A stretch of DNA of 64,000 nucleotides from an uncultured Desulfovibrio sp. (GCA_944327295.1 CALVHF010000005.1:34820-98819), one strand, 5' to 3'. Counted from the first letter of the stretch, positions 1 through 7,612 are shown. Made by a program: numbers and translations. The notes: generated from the letters alone by a model not told the origin.

Positions 1-1
1 C

Positions 2-472
2 ATTGCCTGGAATTTCTACCAGAAATGGTCTGCCCAGAAAACAGCTGCAGGCCAGGCTCCTGCTGAAGCCGGAGCTGCCCAGCAGGCTCTGCCCTCCCCG
101 CAGGATCCTGCGGCCATGCTCATGCTCAGGGCCATGGTGTACGCAGCCCGTGCCGATGGCCATATTGACGCGGCCGAACAGTCCCGCATCAGCAAGCTGA
201 CCGAACAGTTCCTGCCTGGTCAGGATACCAATGCCATCGTGAACACCCTGGTCAATGAGCCCCTCAACCTGGAACTCCTGGCTTCACAGATGCAGTCCAT
301 GGAGCAGAGAGAGGATCTGTACCGTCTCTCCTGCCTTGTGCTGGACATCGACCACTTCATGGAACGCAGCTACCTCGATGCCTTGGCCAAAGCTCTGGGC
401 ATAGAAGCCCGTCAGGCCGAACTGGAACAGGAAGCCCTGGCTGCCAAGCAGCAGCTGGATGCCATGTCCTAG
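2..472 (+). CDS. DUF533/TerB-like protein, 5'-truncated by window edge
   Basis: The reading frame is open from base 2 to the TAG at 470-472, so the start lies to the left of the window. The visible part begins with a short aromatic stretch (IAWNFYQKW), then an Ala/Gln/Pro linker, then an all-helical domain containing YAARADGHIDAAEQ, typical of TerB/DUF533 proteins where the acidic DGHID motif sits in the first helix. Members are often membrane-associated and of unknown biochemical role. A rho-independent terminator follows at 514-556. Family assignment is by recognition of the motif; no function is claimed. Confidence 0.65.
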   Translation: MAWNFYQKWSAQKTAAGQAPAEAGAAQQALPSPQDPAAMLMLRAMVYAARADGHIDAAEQSRISKLTEQFLPGQDTNAIVNTLVNEPLNLELLASQMQSMEQREDLYRLSCLVLDIDHFMERSYLDALAKALGIEARQAELEQEALAAKQQLDAMS

Positions 473-513
473 GGCGCAAGGCGCTTTTGGGAGCATTCCC
501 TGAAAGACTGTCT

Positions 514-556
514 GGACAGGAATATCTTGCAGCAGGAGATGTTCCTGTCCTTTTTT
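514..556 (+). terminator. Rho-independent terminator after the DUF533-like gene
   Basis: GGACAGGAA at 514-522 pairs with TTCCTGTCC at 542-550, extended by an imperfect inner stem, and runs straight into six T residues at 551-556. It lies 42 bases after the stop codon of the plus-strand gene. Confidence 0.8.
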
Positions 557-645
557 ACTGGTTGCCTCTGCCGGACATGAGCATGCGAGACCAGAGGAAG
601 TGTGTTCCTTGCCTGAAGCAGACAGCGGCTCGGCAGATTTGCGGA

Positions 646-696
646 CAAAAAAGAGTCAGGCGGACGATCGGACATGTCTCCGTCTTCCGCCTGACT
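646..696 (-). terminator. Rho-independent terminator of the 2-hydroxyacid dehydrogenase gene
   Basis: An 11-bp perfect inverted repeat (AGTCAGGCGGA at 654-664, complement at 686-696) is followed on the minus strand by a T-run (A-run at 647-652 on the plus strand). It lies just downstream of the minus-strand dehydrogenase stop and separates it from the convergent gene. Confidence 0.8.
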
Positions 697-721
697 GTAT
701 GCGCTGGCAAAAGCTGATGGA

Positions 722-1642
722 TCAGGCAAAAACCTTTTTCAGGGCATCAACGCACATCTGGCCCATGCAGTTGGTCGTACCCACTGTGGACGATGAGGTA
801 TGGGAGCCAAGGACCACATTGGCAAGCTCGTACCACCTGGGGTCGGCCGGGGGTTCCTTGCTGAACACATCAAGGCCTGCACCGTAGATGGTCTTGCTGA
901 CCAGTGCTTCAAGCAGGGCTTCTTCGTCAACAAGTTCTCCACGGGCGGTGTTGATGAGAATGCAGGTCTTTTTCATGGATGCCAGGCGATCCCTGTTGAT
1001 GAGGTTCCTGGTCTCGTCATTGAGGAGTGAATGCAGAGAAATGACATCTGCCTGCCTGCAGATTTCATCGACAGAGACAGATTGAATGCCGTACTGTGTC
1101 GCAAAATCTTGGTCGAAATAGGGATCACTGGCCAGAATCTTCATGCCAAAACCGGCAGCACGTCTGGCCACGCACTTGCCCACGGCGCCAAGACCAATGA
1201 TGCCCAGGGTCTTGCCATAGATGTCAATGCCGGTTTCCTTGCCCCAGTCCTGCTTGCGACAACGGCTATCGATGACCACAACTTTGCGGGCCACGGCCAG
1301 CATGAGGGCAAAGGCAAAGTCGGCCACGGCATTGCTATTGGCGCCGACAGTGCGTGTCAGCTGTATGCCCCTGCGCTGGCACTCTTCCACGTCAACGTTG
1401 TCCAGGCCGACACCGTAGCGGGCAATGGCCTTCAGACGGGGTGCGTGGTCGAGCACGTTCTTGTTGCAGGGGTCCACACCCAAAATCAGAGCTTCGCAGT
1501 CTGCAATCTTTTCACACATGGCCTTTTCTGAGAGAATGGCACCTGTGTCGTTGCGTACAATTTCAAATCCCAGGGATTCAAGCTGAGCAAAGAGATCGGG
1601 ATTGCTTTTGCCAAAGGAACGGGGAGTAATAAGGACTTTCAT
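722..1642 (-). CDS. D-isomer-specific 2-hydroxyacid dehydrogenase (phosphoglycerate dehydrogenase-like)
   Basis: An NAD-dependent oxidoreductase of about 306 residues acting on a D-2-hydroxyacid. It shows the Rossmann motif GIIGLGAVGKCVARR in the middle, the catalytic-Arg segment LINTARGELVDEEAL, then GAGLDVFSKEPP, and the catalytic His in GSHTSSST. The length matches short 2-hydroxyacid dehydrogenases without a C-terminal ACT domain, so a role as sole SerA is not assured; hydroxypyruvate or another 2-ketoacid is possible. The start ATG at 1642 (MKVLITPRSFGK) is chosen because the family alignment begins there, although its ribosome site is weak. A strong AGGAGG stands about 55 bases further upstream without a start codon in position. 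The gene is monocistronic, with its own promoter and terminator. Confidence 0.85.
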   Translation of the reverse strand: MKVLITPRSFGKSNPDLFAQLESLGFEIVRNDTGAILSEKAMCEKIADCEALILGVDPCNKNVLDHAPRLKAIARYGVGLDNVDVEECQRRGIQLTRTVGANSNAVADFAFALMLAVARKVVVIDSRCRKQDWGKETGIDIYGKTLGIIGLGAVGKCVARRAAGFGMKILASDPYFDQDFATQYGIQSVSVDEICRQADVISLHSLLNDETRNLINRDRLASMKKTCILINTARGELVDEEALLEALVSKTIYGAGLDVFSKEPPADPRWYELANVVLGSHTSSSTVGTTNCMGQMCVDALKKVFA

Positions 1643-1667
1643 CGAAAAAAGTTTCCGCGCAGACAGG

Positions 1668-1683
1668 CTGACAGGAGTGTCAG
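1668..1683 (-). promoter_or_regulatory. Leader hairpin between an orphan AGGAGG and the dehydrogenase start
   Basis: CTGACA at 1668-1673 and TGTCAG at 1678-1683 form a 6-bp stem with a 4-base loop in the 5' leader of the dehydrogenase mRNA. It lies between a perfect AGGAGG (plus-strand complement near 1697-1702) and the ATG at 1642. Folding could bring the two closer; that is inference. Confidence 0.35.
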
Positions 1684-1714
1684 CGTCGCGATGCGGCCTC
1701 CTTGAAGATGCAAA

Positions 1715-1743
1715 ATTGTATCCGAACACAGGGTAGTTGTACA
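1715..1743 (-). promoter_or_regulatory. Candidate sigma-70 promoter of the dehydrogenase gene
   Basis: On the minus strand TGTACA (1738-1743) is separated by 17 bases from TACAAT (1715-1720). The -35 box matches the consensus at 4 of 6 positions and the -10 at 5 of 6. A perfect palindrome lies directly upstream of the -35 box. Confidence 0.45.
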
Positions 1744-1745
1744 GC

Positions 1746-1778
1746 AATATTTTGTTTTTACTGTAAAAACAAAATATT
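1746..1778. promoter_or_regulatory. Perfect 15-bp inverted repeat upstream of the dehydrogenase promoter
   Basis: AATATTTTGTTTTTA at 1746-1760 is repeated exactly as its reverse complement at 1764-1778 with a 3-base spacer. It is almost purely A+T in a G+C-rich genome and abuts the candidate -35 box. The likely reading is a regulator-binding operator; a hairpin-type terminator for a lost gene is the alternative. Confidence 0.5.
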
Positions 1779-2269
1779 ATTTGGGCGTTATCCCCGAGTG
1801 TGCCGAACAGGCTCAGAGAGGAAGATAGGGCTTGTCCGCAAACAGCAACCGTGTGTCAGAAGCGGAAGCAAACTTAGAGAGCCGGAGTTTCCGGTGCTTC
1901 CGATGCCAGGCTTGAGCCTTTGCGGCCCAGAATCTGCATCAGGGGATTGAATGTCCAGGAAGCAGGCCGTTCCAGAACTTTTGCTTGCAAGGGCAGAAAG
2001 GGCATGCCCATCTGGAAGAGGCCAGACGTACGTGCACGTAGTGTGCACAAACGGTGGCACAATCAGCATGACCTGCGGGACGGGCAGGACCTTCACGTGT
2101 CGACATCGCAAAAGTGCAGCAGACGTTCTCTGGGAGTATTGATCTCATCACTTGCGATGAAGCGCCTTTGCATGACGCCAACACCCGGATTGGATACGGA
2201 AAACAGCAAGAAGAAGGCCAGCGATACAAGGGCAAGGCGTGTCTGTCTGAACTTCCCAAAAATTAGGCT
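1779..2269. other. Gene-poor stretch, possible decayed minus-strand ORF
   Basis: No convincing gene is seen. On the minus strand, roughly 2260 down to 2100, a frame without a clear start codon encodes a basic then hydrophobic segment (FRQTRLALVSLAFFLLFSV) resembling a signal peptide, ending at a stop near 2100. Other minus-strand frames stay open below it. This could be the remnant of a small exported protein cut by the repeat element that begins at 2274, but the evidence is thin. Confidence 0.25.
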
Positions 2270-2427
2270 CTAGGGCGTGTTGACAAATTAGGTGTCGCCC
2301 TGATCTGGCCTGATTTCAGACGGGGTCATGGTGCGGCAGTGAGCTCTAATGAAAGTTGGTACGCCCCATTTATATCGGCATATGCCGGTTGCCACTGTCG
2401 GATTTTGATTTTGTCAACACGGCCTAG
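2270..2427 (+). mobile_element. 150-bp IS5-like miniature element, copy 1
   Basis: The 150-bp core (2274-2423) has terminal inverted repeats GGCGTGTTGACAAA and its near-complement ending at 2423 (one mismatch), flanked on both sides by CTAG (2270-2273 and 2424-2427). It is too short for a transposase. Copies 2 and 3 (3138-3287, 27191-27340) have exactly the same length, and copy 4 is at the right edge. CTAG fits the YTAR target duplication known for the IS5 group, which is the inferred source of transposase. The core has one frame open through all 50 codons, but it lacks its own start. Confidence 0.85.
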
Positions 2428-2744
2428 CGGAAAATCGGTATGGATGAAGCTACTCAGCTTGACAGGCCTGATACGAGGGAATCCTTTTCCCCCAGCTTCG
2501 GCCAGATCCATCCGTGTGCCTCTCTTTCTGCGAAGCTGGCCGCGTACACTTGCATACCGGTTTTCCGAAAGGACCCTAAAGTCGAGGGGCTGTTTCCCTG
2601 TCTACCAAGGCCAGACACTCCAAGGGAGAGAGCCTTGGGGGTTACCCACAGAAAGCCACGAAGAGCCAAAAAATACCGCAAAAAGCACGGTATGCAAGGG
2701 AACCCTTTGAGACTGAAAGAGACGTTATGAGACGCTTCAGGGAA
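2428..2744. other. Intergenic stretch with no recognised feature
   Basis: Between the repeat element and the terminator of tRNA-Ser, only short overlapping frames without ribosome sites or family motifs are present. Nothing functional is recognised. Confidence 0.5.
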
Positions 2745-2792
2745 TAAAAAAGCGGTGTTTGCAGGCTGTTATAGCCTGTTAAACACCGCTTA
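2745..2792 (-). terminator. Terminator downstream of tRNA-Ser
   Basis: AAGCGGTGTTT (2750-2760) pairs with its complement at 2781-2791, enclosing a second short stem (CAGGCT/AGCCTG). On the minus strand the hairpin is followed by a T-run. It lies 13 bases beyond the 3' end of the tRNA. Confidence 0.8.
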
Positions 2793-2804
2793 ATATTTTC
2801 CTTA

Positions 2805-2900
2805 TGGCGGAGAGAGAGGGATTTGAACCCTCGATACAAGTTTAAGCTCGTATACTCGCTTAGCAGGCGAGCTCCTTCGGCCGACTCGGACATCTCTCCG
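2805..2900 (-). tRNA. tRNA-Ser (anticodon GCT)
   Basis: The reverse complement starts CGGAGAG, which pairs with CTCTCCG before an encoded CCA. It has a long variable arm as in class II tRNAs, the anticodon stem-loop CTGCTAAGC giving GCT, and a GGTTCAAATCC T-loop. At 96 bases it reads AGC/AGU serine codons. It has its own promoter (2917-2945) and terminator, and sits between two direct copies of the 150-bp mobile element. Confidence 0.95.
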
Positions 2901-2916
2901 TTCAACACAGATGGAC

Positions 2917-2945
2917 AGAGTATCTGTGTACAGCTGAATTGTCAA
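2917..2945 (-). promoter_or_regulatory. Promoter of tRNA-Ser
   Basis: On the minus strand a perfect -35 TTGACA (2940-2945) and TACTCT (2917-2922) are separated by 17 bases, ending 16 bases before the mature 5' end of the tRNA. Confidence 0.65.
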
Positions 2946-3133
2946 GATATTTTTTCTAAAAAAGAATATCCTGCAGGCGTTTGTGCTTCGCTGCGATACA
3001 GGTTAATAACAGTACGAGTATATTGCAAATTTTTGCCTGTCGCAAGTACCTGTCCCTGCTGTCGCTGTCTGTTGCCATGTCGTGGTCATGGCGGGATCAG
3101 GAATTGTCTGTTCAGCAGGATGAAGGGCCTTGC

Positions 3134-3291
3134 CTAGGGCGTGTTGACAAATTAGGTGTCGCCCTGATCTGGCCTGATTTCAGACGGGGTCATGGTGCAA
3201 CAGTGAGCTCTAATGGAAGTTGGTACGCCCCATTTATATCGGCATATGCCGGTTGCCACTGTCGGATTTTGATTTTGTCAACACGGCCTAG
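3134..3291 (+). mobile_element. 150-bp IS5-like miniature element, copy 2
   Basis: The core at 3138-3287 is nearly identical to copy 1, in the same orientation and of exactly the same length, flanked by CTAG at 3134-3137 and 3288-3291. It lies about 160 bases before glnS, upstream of the candidate glnS promoter, and forms a direct repeat with copy 1 across tRNA-Ser. Confidence 0.85.
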
Positions 3292-3384
3292 GGACAGAGC
3301 CCGTCTCCTCCAGCATCGTGCTGTCCCCGGAGACTGATGAGACAGCCCTGCCTGTGCAGGAAATTTTCAGAAATTTCCAAGAGC

Positions 3385-3413
3385 TTGACGCTGTCAAAAG
3401 CATAGAGTATCTG
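3385..3413 (+). promoter_or_regulatory. Candidate glnS promoter
   Basis: TTGACG (3385-3390), a 17-base spacer, then TATCTG (3408-3413), about 42 bases before the glnS start codon. Confidence 0.45.
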
Positions 3414-3454
3414 AACAGATTCCAGTTTCTATTCTTTGTTTCTCGGGGGATACC

Positions 3455-5164
3455 ATGTCAGAAGAAGTGAAAAACGAGGCTGAAGTCAGGGAAAGTACAG
3501 ATTTCATCCGTGCCAAGATCATAGCAGACAATGCCTCCCAGCGTTTCGGGGGAAGAGTGCACACCCGTTTTCCTCCCGAACCCAATGGCTATCTGCACCT
3601 GGGGCATGCCAAGTCCATCTGTCTGAACTTTGGTGTTGCCAGGGAATTCAATGGTCAGTGCAACCTGCGTTTCGATGATACCAATCCGACCAAGGAGGAT
3701 GTGGAGTATGTCGATTCCATCAGGGAAGATGTGCGCTGGCTTGGTGGCGACTGGGAAGATCGAGAATTCTATGCCTCCAGCTATTTTGACAGGCTGTATG
3801 CCTATGCCGAGGAACTTATCAGGAAGGGCAAGGCCTATGTGGACGATCTGACGGCCGATGAAATCCGCGAATACCGCGGCACACTGACAAAGCCCGGCAT
3901 GGAGAGCCCGTACCGCAACCGCAGTGTCGAGGAAAATCTGGATCTGTTCCGCCGCATGAAGGCCGGGGAATTTCCTGATGGCAGCAAGGTCCTGCGAGCC
4001 AAGATTGACATGGCCGCGCCCAATGTGGTCATGCGCGATCCGACCCTGTACAGAATTCGCCATGCCCATCACCACAGGACAGGAGATGCCTGGTGCATCT
4101 ACCCCATGTACGACTTCACGCATCCTCTGAGCGACTCCATAGAGGGCGTTACGCATTCGCTGTGCACTCTGGAATTTGTCAATAATAGAGAGTTTTACAA
4201 CTGGCTGCTGGACACACTGGAGGTCTACCATCCGGAACAGACGGAATTTGCCCGTCTGAACCTGACTCATACCATTCTCTCCAAGCGCAAGCTCATCCAG
4301 CTTGTGCAGTCAGGGGCTGTGTCCGGCTGGGATGATCCCCGCATGCCCACCCTGTGCGCCCTGCGCCGCCGCGGTGTCCCGCCGCAGGCCATACGCGAAT
4401 TCTGCAGCCGCATTGGCGTTGCCCGGGCAGATTCCGTGGTGGAATACAGCCTGCTTGAGTTCTGCATCCGCGAGTATCTGAACGCTCATACGGCCCGCTG
4501 GATGGCCGTGATCGATCCCGTCAAGGTGGTCGTGGACAACTATCCCGAGGATGGAGAAGATGTCTTCGAGATGCCCCTGCATCCCGAGGATCCTTCCTAT
4601 GGCAGCAGAAAGGTCTGTTTTACCCGCGAATTCTACATTGAGCGCGACGATTTCCGTCTGAACCCGCCCAGCAAGTACTACCGCATGGCCATCGGCAAGG
4701 AAGTTCGCCTGCGTTATGCCTTCCTCGTGACCTGCACGGATGTTGAACTCAATGAGGACGGATCTGTCAAGATCATCCACTGCACCTACGATCCAGCCTC
4801 TAGAGGAGGCATGAGCCCCGACGGCCGCAAGGTCAAGGGAACCATGCACTGGGTCAGTGCCAAATATGCCGTACCTGCAAAGGCCCGTCTCTATGATCAC
4901 CTTTTTGCCATGGACGATCCCAATGATGTTCCGGAGGGAAAGACCTTCTTGGATATGGTCAATCCTGATTCCCTGAAGGAAGTTGATATTTATCTGGAAA
5001 AAGCTCTGCAGTCCCTGCCTGTGGGCGAGACTGTACAGTTTGAGCGAGTAGGCTATTTCTGTAAGGACAAGGACAGTACAGATACTTTGAGTGTCTTTAA
5101 CAGGACTGCGACCCTTCGTGACTCCTGGGCAAAGATAGAAAAGAAATCAACTTCAGGAAAATAA
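3455..5164 (+). CDS. glnS: Glutaminyl-tRNA synthetase
   Basis: Charges tRNA-Gln with glutamine and ATP in the cytoplasm. The 569-residue protein has the class I signature PEPNGYLHLGHAKS near residues 41-53, the KMSKS-like loop LSKRKL near residue 270, and the GlnRS-typical segments FDDTNPTKE and FVNNREFYNWL. A C-terminal anticodon-binding beta-barrel region follows. Length matches bacterial GlnRS (550-580). The ATG at 3455 has a GGGG ribosome site just upstream and begins a family-like N-terminus. tRNA-Lys follows 80 bases downstream with its own promoter. Confidence 0.97.
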   Translation: MSEEVKNEAEVRESTDFIRAKIIADNASQRFGGRVHTRFPPEPNGYLHLGHAKSICLNFGVAREFNGQCNLRFDDTNPTKEDVEYVDSIREDVRWLGGDWEDREFYASSYFDRLYAYAEELIRKGKAYVDDLTADEIREYRGTLTKPGMESPYRNRSVEENLDLFRRMKAGEFPDGSKVLRAKIDMAAPNVVMRDPTLYRIRHAHHHRTGDAWCIYPMYDFTHPLSDSIEGVTHSLCTLEFVNNREFYNWLLDTLEVYHPEQTEFARLNLTHTILSKRKLIQLVQSGAVSGWDDPRMPTLCALRRRGVPPQAIREFCSRIGVARADSVVEYSLLEFCIREYLNAHTARWMAVIDPVKVVVDNYPEDGEDVFEMPLHPEDPSYGSRKVCFTREFYIERDDFRLNPPSKYYRMAIGKEVRLRYAFLVTCTDVELNEDGSVKIIHCTYDPASRGGMSPDGRKVKGTMHWVSAKYAVPAKARLYDHLFAMDDPNDVPEGKTFLDMVNPDSLKEVDIYLEKALQSLPVGETVQFERVGYFCKDKDSTDTLSVFNRTATLRDSWAKIEKKSTSGK

Positions 5165-5203
5165 CAGCGCAAAATCCATAATGCAGTTTCAACTCACGGA
5201 CGC

Positions 5204-5232
5204 TTGACAGGCTTCGGCAGAGAGAGTAGAGA
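5204..5232 (+). promoter_or_regulatory. Candidate promoter of tRNA-Lys
   Basis: A perfect TTGACA (5204-5209) is followed after 17 bases by TAGAGA/TAGACT-like sequence (5227-5234). The mature tRNA starts at 5246. Confidence 0.55.
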
Positions 5233-5245
5233 CTAGCAAATCAGA

Positions 5246-5321
5246 GGGACGTTAACTCAGTCGGTAGAGTATCTGCCTTTTAAGCAGAGAGTCGCAGGTT
5301 CGATCCCCGCACGTCCCACCA
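5246..5321 (+). tRNA. tRNA-Lys (anticodon TTT)
   Basis: A 76-base cloverleaf with the acceptor GGGACGT pairing with ACGTCCC before an encoded CCA. The anticodon loop is CTTTTAA (anticodon TTT) and the T-arm is GCAGGTTCGATCCCCGC. A terminator follows at 5331. Confidence 0.96.
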
Positions 5322-5330
5322 GGAATTTTC

Positions 5331-5364
5331 AGGCACCTCCCAGGCAACGGTTGGTGCCTTTTTT
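5331..5364 (+). terminator. Terminator after tRNA-Lys
   Basis: AGGCACC (5331-5337) pairs with GGTGCCT (5353-5359) and is followed by a T-run, ten bases after the CCA end of tRNA-Lys. Confidence 0.8.
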
Positions 5365-5593
5365 GTATCTGTTCGCAGGCAGAGGCCACTCACATCCCGA
5401 AAACAAGGGCACTTGCAGGGTATCCCTGACAGGGATCTCCTGGCGCCCTGGCAAAGATCTCTTTGCAAGGAGCTCCTTTTTTCGGTATCAAATAGTGGTT
5501 CTAGAGGAAGACAAGGCACCACGTTCCGGGGGCACGGCGATGCCTTTTGCTCGCACCAAACACTTTCTTCATCATGAGAGGGAGAATACCTTG

Positions 5594-6499
5594 ATGGATT
5601 TGAATGACGATTACCTGGCCATGCGCCGTCTTGGCGAGGTGAGCAAAGCCCTGTGCCACCCCACTTCCCTGGATTCCGTCTGGCACAGAACGGCCCAGGA
5701 CTCTCCTATGCCTTCTCTGACAACTCTGAACGAAATCATGGAGCGCCTGCGTGTCGCCCTGTTTCCAGGTTTCTTCGGAACGGCCAAGGTCTGGCGCGAG
5801 TCCATCGGCTATCATGTCTCGGCAAATCTCGACTCCATTTACCGTCTTCTGAGCGAACAGATTCGCCGCGGCTACTGTTTTGCCTGCTCCACGGGAGATA
5901 CCTGCAGGGACTGTGACCTGCGTGGCAAGGAGGCTGCCATGATGCTGCTGGACGAGCTGCCCAGGATACGGGAACTCCTTGTCAGCGATGCCCAGGCAGG
6001 CTATGAGGGCGACCCTGCAGCCACAAGCCCAGGCGAGACAATTTTCTGCTACCCCTCCATGTACACGATGATTCATCATCGCATTGCCCATGTCCTCTAC
6101 AGAAATAATGTACCGCTCATTCCCCGCATCATTTCGGAGATGGCTCACTCGCGTACAGGCATAGACATCCACCCCGGTGCCCAGATAGACGAGTGCTTCT
6201 TTATCGACCACGGAACCGGTGTTGTCATTGGCGAAACCTGTATTATCGGCAAGCACTGCCGTCTCTATCAGGGGGTCACCCTTGGTGCACTTTCCTTCCC
6301 CAAGAACGATGACGGAACCCTGGTGAAAGGCAATCTGCGCCATCCCATTCTGGAAGACAATGTGACTGTCTATGCCGGAGCAACCATTCTTGGCCGCATT
6401 ATCGTAGGCGCTGGCGCAGTCATCGGCGGTAATGTGTGGGTAACCACGGATGTACCGCCCAAGGCCCGCCTGACGCAGGAGAAGGCGCATCGTGAGTAA
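5594..6499 (+). CDS. cysE: Serine O-acetyltransferase
   Basis: Transfers acetyl from acetyl-CoA to L-serine, giving O-acetylserine for cysteine synthesis. The C-terminal half shows left-handed beta-helix hexapeptide repeats (GIDIHPGAQIDECFFIDHG, GVVIGETCIIGKHCRLYQG, ITLGA-like GVTLGALSF) with the family catalytic His/Asp region. The N-terminal helical domain carries a Cys-rich patch (CFACSTGDTCRDCD), seen in the long forms of strict anaerobes. The ATG at 5594 is preferred over an in-frame ATG at 5540 because GAGGGAGA precedes it at suitable spacing. Its stop overlaps the start of a small lipoprotein gene by 8 bases, so they are cotranscribed. Confidence 0.9.
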   Translation: MDLNDDYLAMRRLGEVSKALCHPTSLDSVWHRTAQDSPMPSLTTLNEIMERLRVALFPGFFGTAKVWRESIGYHVSANLDSIYRLLSEQIRRGYCFACSTGDTCRDCDLRGKEAAMMLLDELPRIRELLVSDAQAGYEGDPAATSPGETIFCYPSMYTMIHHRIAHVLYRNNVPLIPRIISEMAHSRTGIDIHPGAQIDECFFIDHGTGVVIGETCIIGKHCRLYQGVTLGALSFPKNDDGTLVKGNLRHPILEDNVTVYAGATILGRIIVGAGAVIGGNVWVTTDVPPKARLTQEKAHRE

Positions 6500-6662
6500 G
6501 CGTTCCCCTTTCCTGCCGCATCCCGGGAGCGTACTGAATCTGGCAGGAGTGCTGCTGATGCTCCTCCTGTGCACAGCAACCCTTCTTGCCGGCTGTCAGG
6601 GTGTGCAGATTCAGCCCAAGGGGCAGATTCAGACAGGTGTCTCTGTCGGCGGCCGCCGCTAA
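6492..6662 (+). CDS. Small lipoprotein of 56 residues
   Basis: A GTG start at 6492 overlaps the cysE stop by 8 bases and opens a 57-codon frame ending with TAA at 6660-6662. The N-terminus has Lys3 and Arg4, a hydrophobic run LLMLLLCTATLLAGC with a clear lipobox (LLAGC, Cys35), then a 21-residue Gln/Gly/Val-rich mature part (CQGVQIQPKGQIQTG). It would be secreted, lipidated and trimmed by the Lsp pathway. Translational coupling to cysE supports it as real. I recognise no family; entericidin-like tiny lipoproteins are comparable in size. Confidence 0.7.
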   Translation: MSKRSPFLPHPGSVLNLAGVLLMLLLCTATLLAGCQGVQIQPKGQIQTGVSVGGRR

Positions 6663-6881
6663 AGTCCCCTTCCTGCCGGGGCCAGAATCCCGGGCTCCCG
6701 AAACGCCTGCGTCTTTTAGGCTCTCTGTGTGCATTCCTGCGGAAGACACTGATACAAGAGAACGTTGTGCCCGATCGTCAGCATCAGGATTCGGCACACG
6801 GCCAACCCTACCCAACAGAACTCGGATAAGGATGCGGCGCTTCTTCCCCTGCTTGCAGGGGCTCCGCGCCCGGAGTCAATA

Positions 6882-7511
6882 ATGAAAATGTATTTACGGG
6901 ACAATTCGACACAGAAAAGGAAAAAGCCCCTCTGGCGTGAATATCTTGAAGCCTTTGCAGTGGCGCTCCTCTGTGCCATCCTTATACGGACTTTCATTGT
7001 CCAGCCCTTCAAGATTCCTTCAGAGTCCATGAAGGATACGCTGCTTGTCGGCGATCAGCTCCTGGCTACCAAGTTTGATTACGGCCTCAAGCTGCCCTTT
7101 ACGGACATCACCCTGTATGAGGGCGGCTTGCCTCAGCTCGGGGACATCATCATCTTCAAGTATCCCAAGGATCCAGACATTGACTTCATCAAGCGCGTGG
7201 TTGGTGTGCCTGGAGATGTCATCGAAGTGCGCAACAAGCAGCTCTACCGCAACGGCGTTGCCGTCCGGGAAGACTACATCCGCATTGACGAACCGAGTCG
7301 CGTCCTGCCTGTGCGCGACATCTTCGGTCCTGTGAAGGTGCCCGAAGGCAAGTACTTTGTCATGGGCGACAACCGTGACAATTCCATGGATTCCCGTTTC
7401 TGGGGCTTTGTGGACAAGGACACCATCATCGCCAAGGCCCGGCGCATCTACTGGTCCTGGGAAGGCTTCAGCAATATCCGCTGGTCCCGCATAGGACAGG
7501 CCATACGCTAG
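6882..7511 (+). CDS. lepB: Signal peptidase I
   Basis: Membrane protease that removes Sec and Tat signal peptides. The 209-residue protein has an N-terminal membrane helix (about residues 23-42), the catalytic Ser in KIPSESMKDT (Ser49), the catalytic Lys in DIDFIKRVVGVPGD (Lys104), and the box-E motif FVMGDNRDNSMDSRFWG. The start at 6882 is chosen over earlier in-frame codons because CGGAG lies 8 bases upstream and the protein then begins with a basic cytoplasmic tail. The stop codon TAG at 7509-7511 is part of the CTAG flanking a miniature mobile element. Confidence 0.95.
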   Translation: MKMYLRDNSTQKRKKPLWREYLEAFAVALLCAILIRTFIVQPFKIPSESMKDTLLVGDQLLATKFDYGLKLPFTDITLYEGGLPQLGDIIIFKYPKDPDIDFIKRVVGVPGDVIEVRNKQLYRNGVAVREDYIRIDEPSRVLPVRDIFGPVKVPEGKYFVMGDNRDNSMDSRFWGFVDKDTIIAKARRIYWSWEGFSNIRWSRIGQAIR

Positions 7512-7612
7512 AGCGGTTTACCTTTAAAATTATACATTAGTATCGGAGTTGATAGCGATTTCAAGGTGTTCAGCTACGCCCCATGTAAGCATTGGACATA
7601 AAACCGCTCTAG
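7508..7612. mobile_element. 97-bp miniature element of a second family, CTAG-flanked
   Basis: A 97-bp core (7512-7608) starts AGCGGTTT and ends AAACCGCT, giving 8-bp perfect terminal inverted repeats. CTAG lies on both sides (7508-7511, 7609-7612), so the outermost 12 bases are perfectly inverted. It is A+T-richer than its surroundings and has no coding capacity. The 150-bp elements have different ends but the same target, so this is probably a second IS5-type miniature element. The left CTAG supplies the lepB stop codon. Confidence 0.7.

Noticed and set aside
1920..2273. 118-codon plus-strand ORF whose TAG stop is the CTAG flank of repeat copy 1
   Set aside because: Its position at the insertion site is suggestive, but the translation is basic and unstructured with no ribosome site; kept only as part of the gene-poor stretch.
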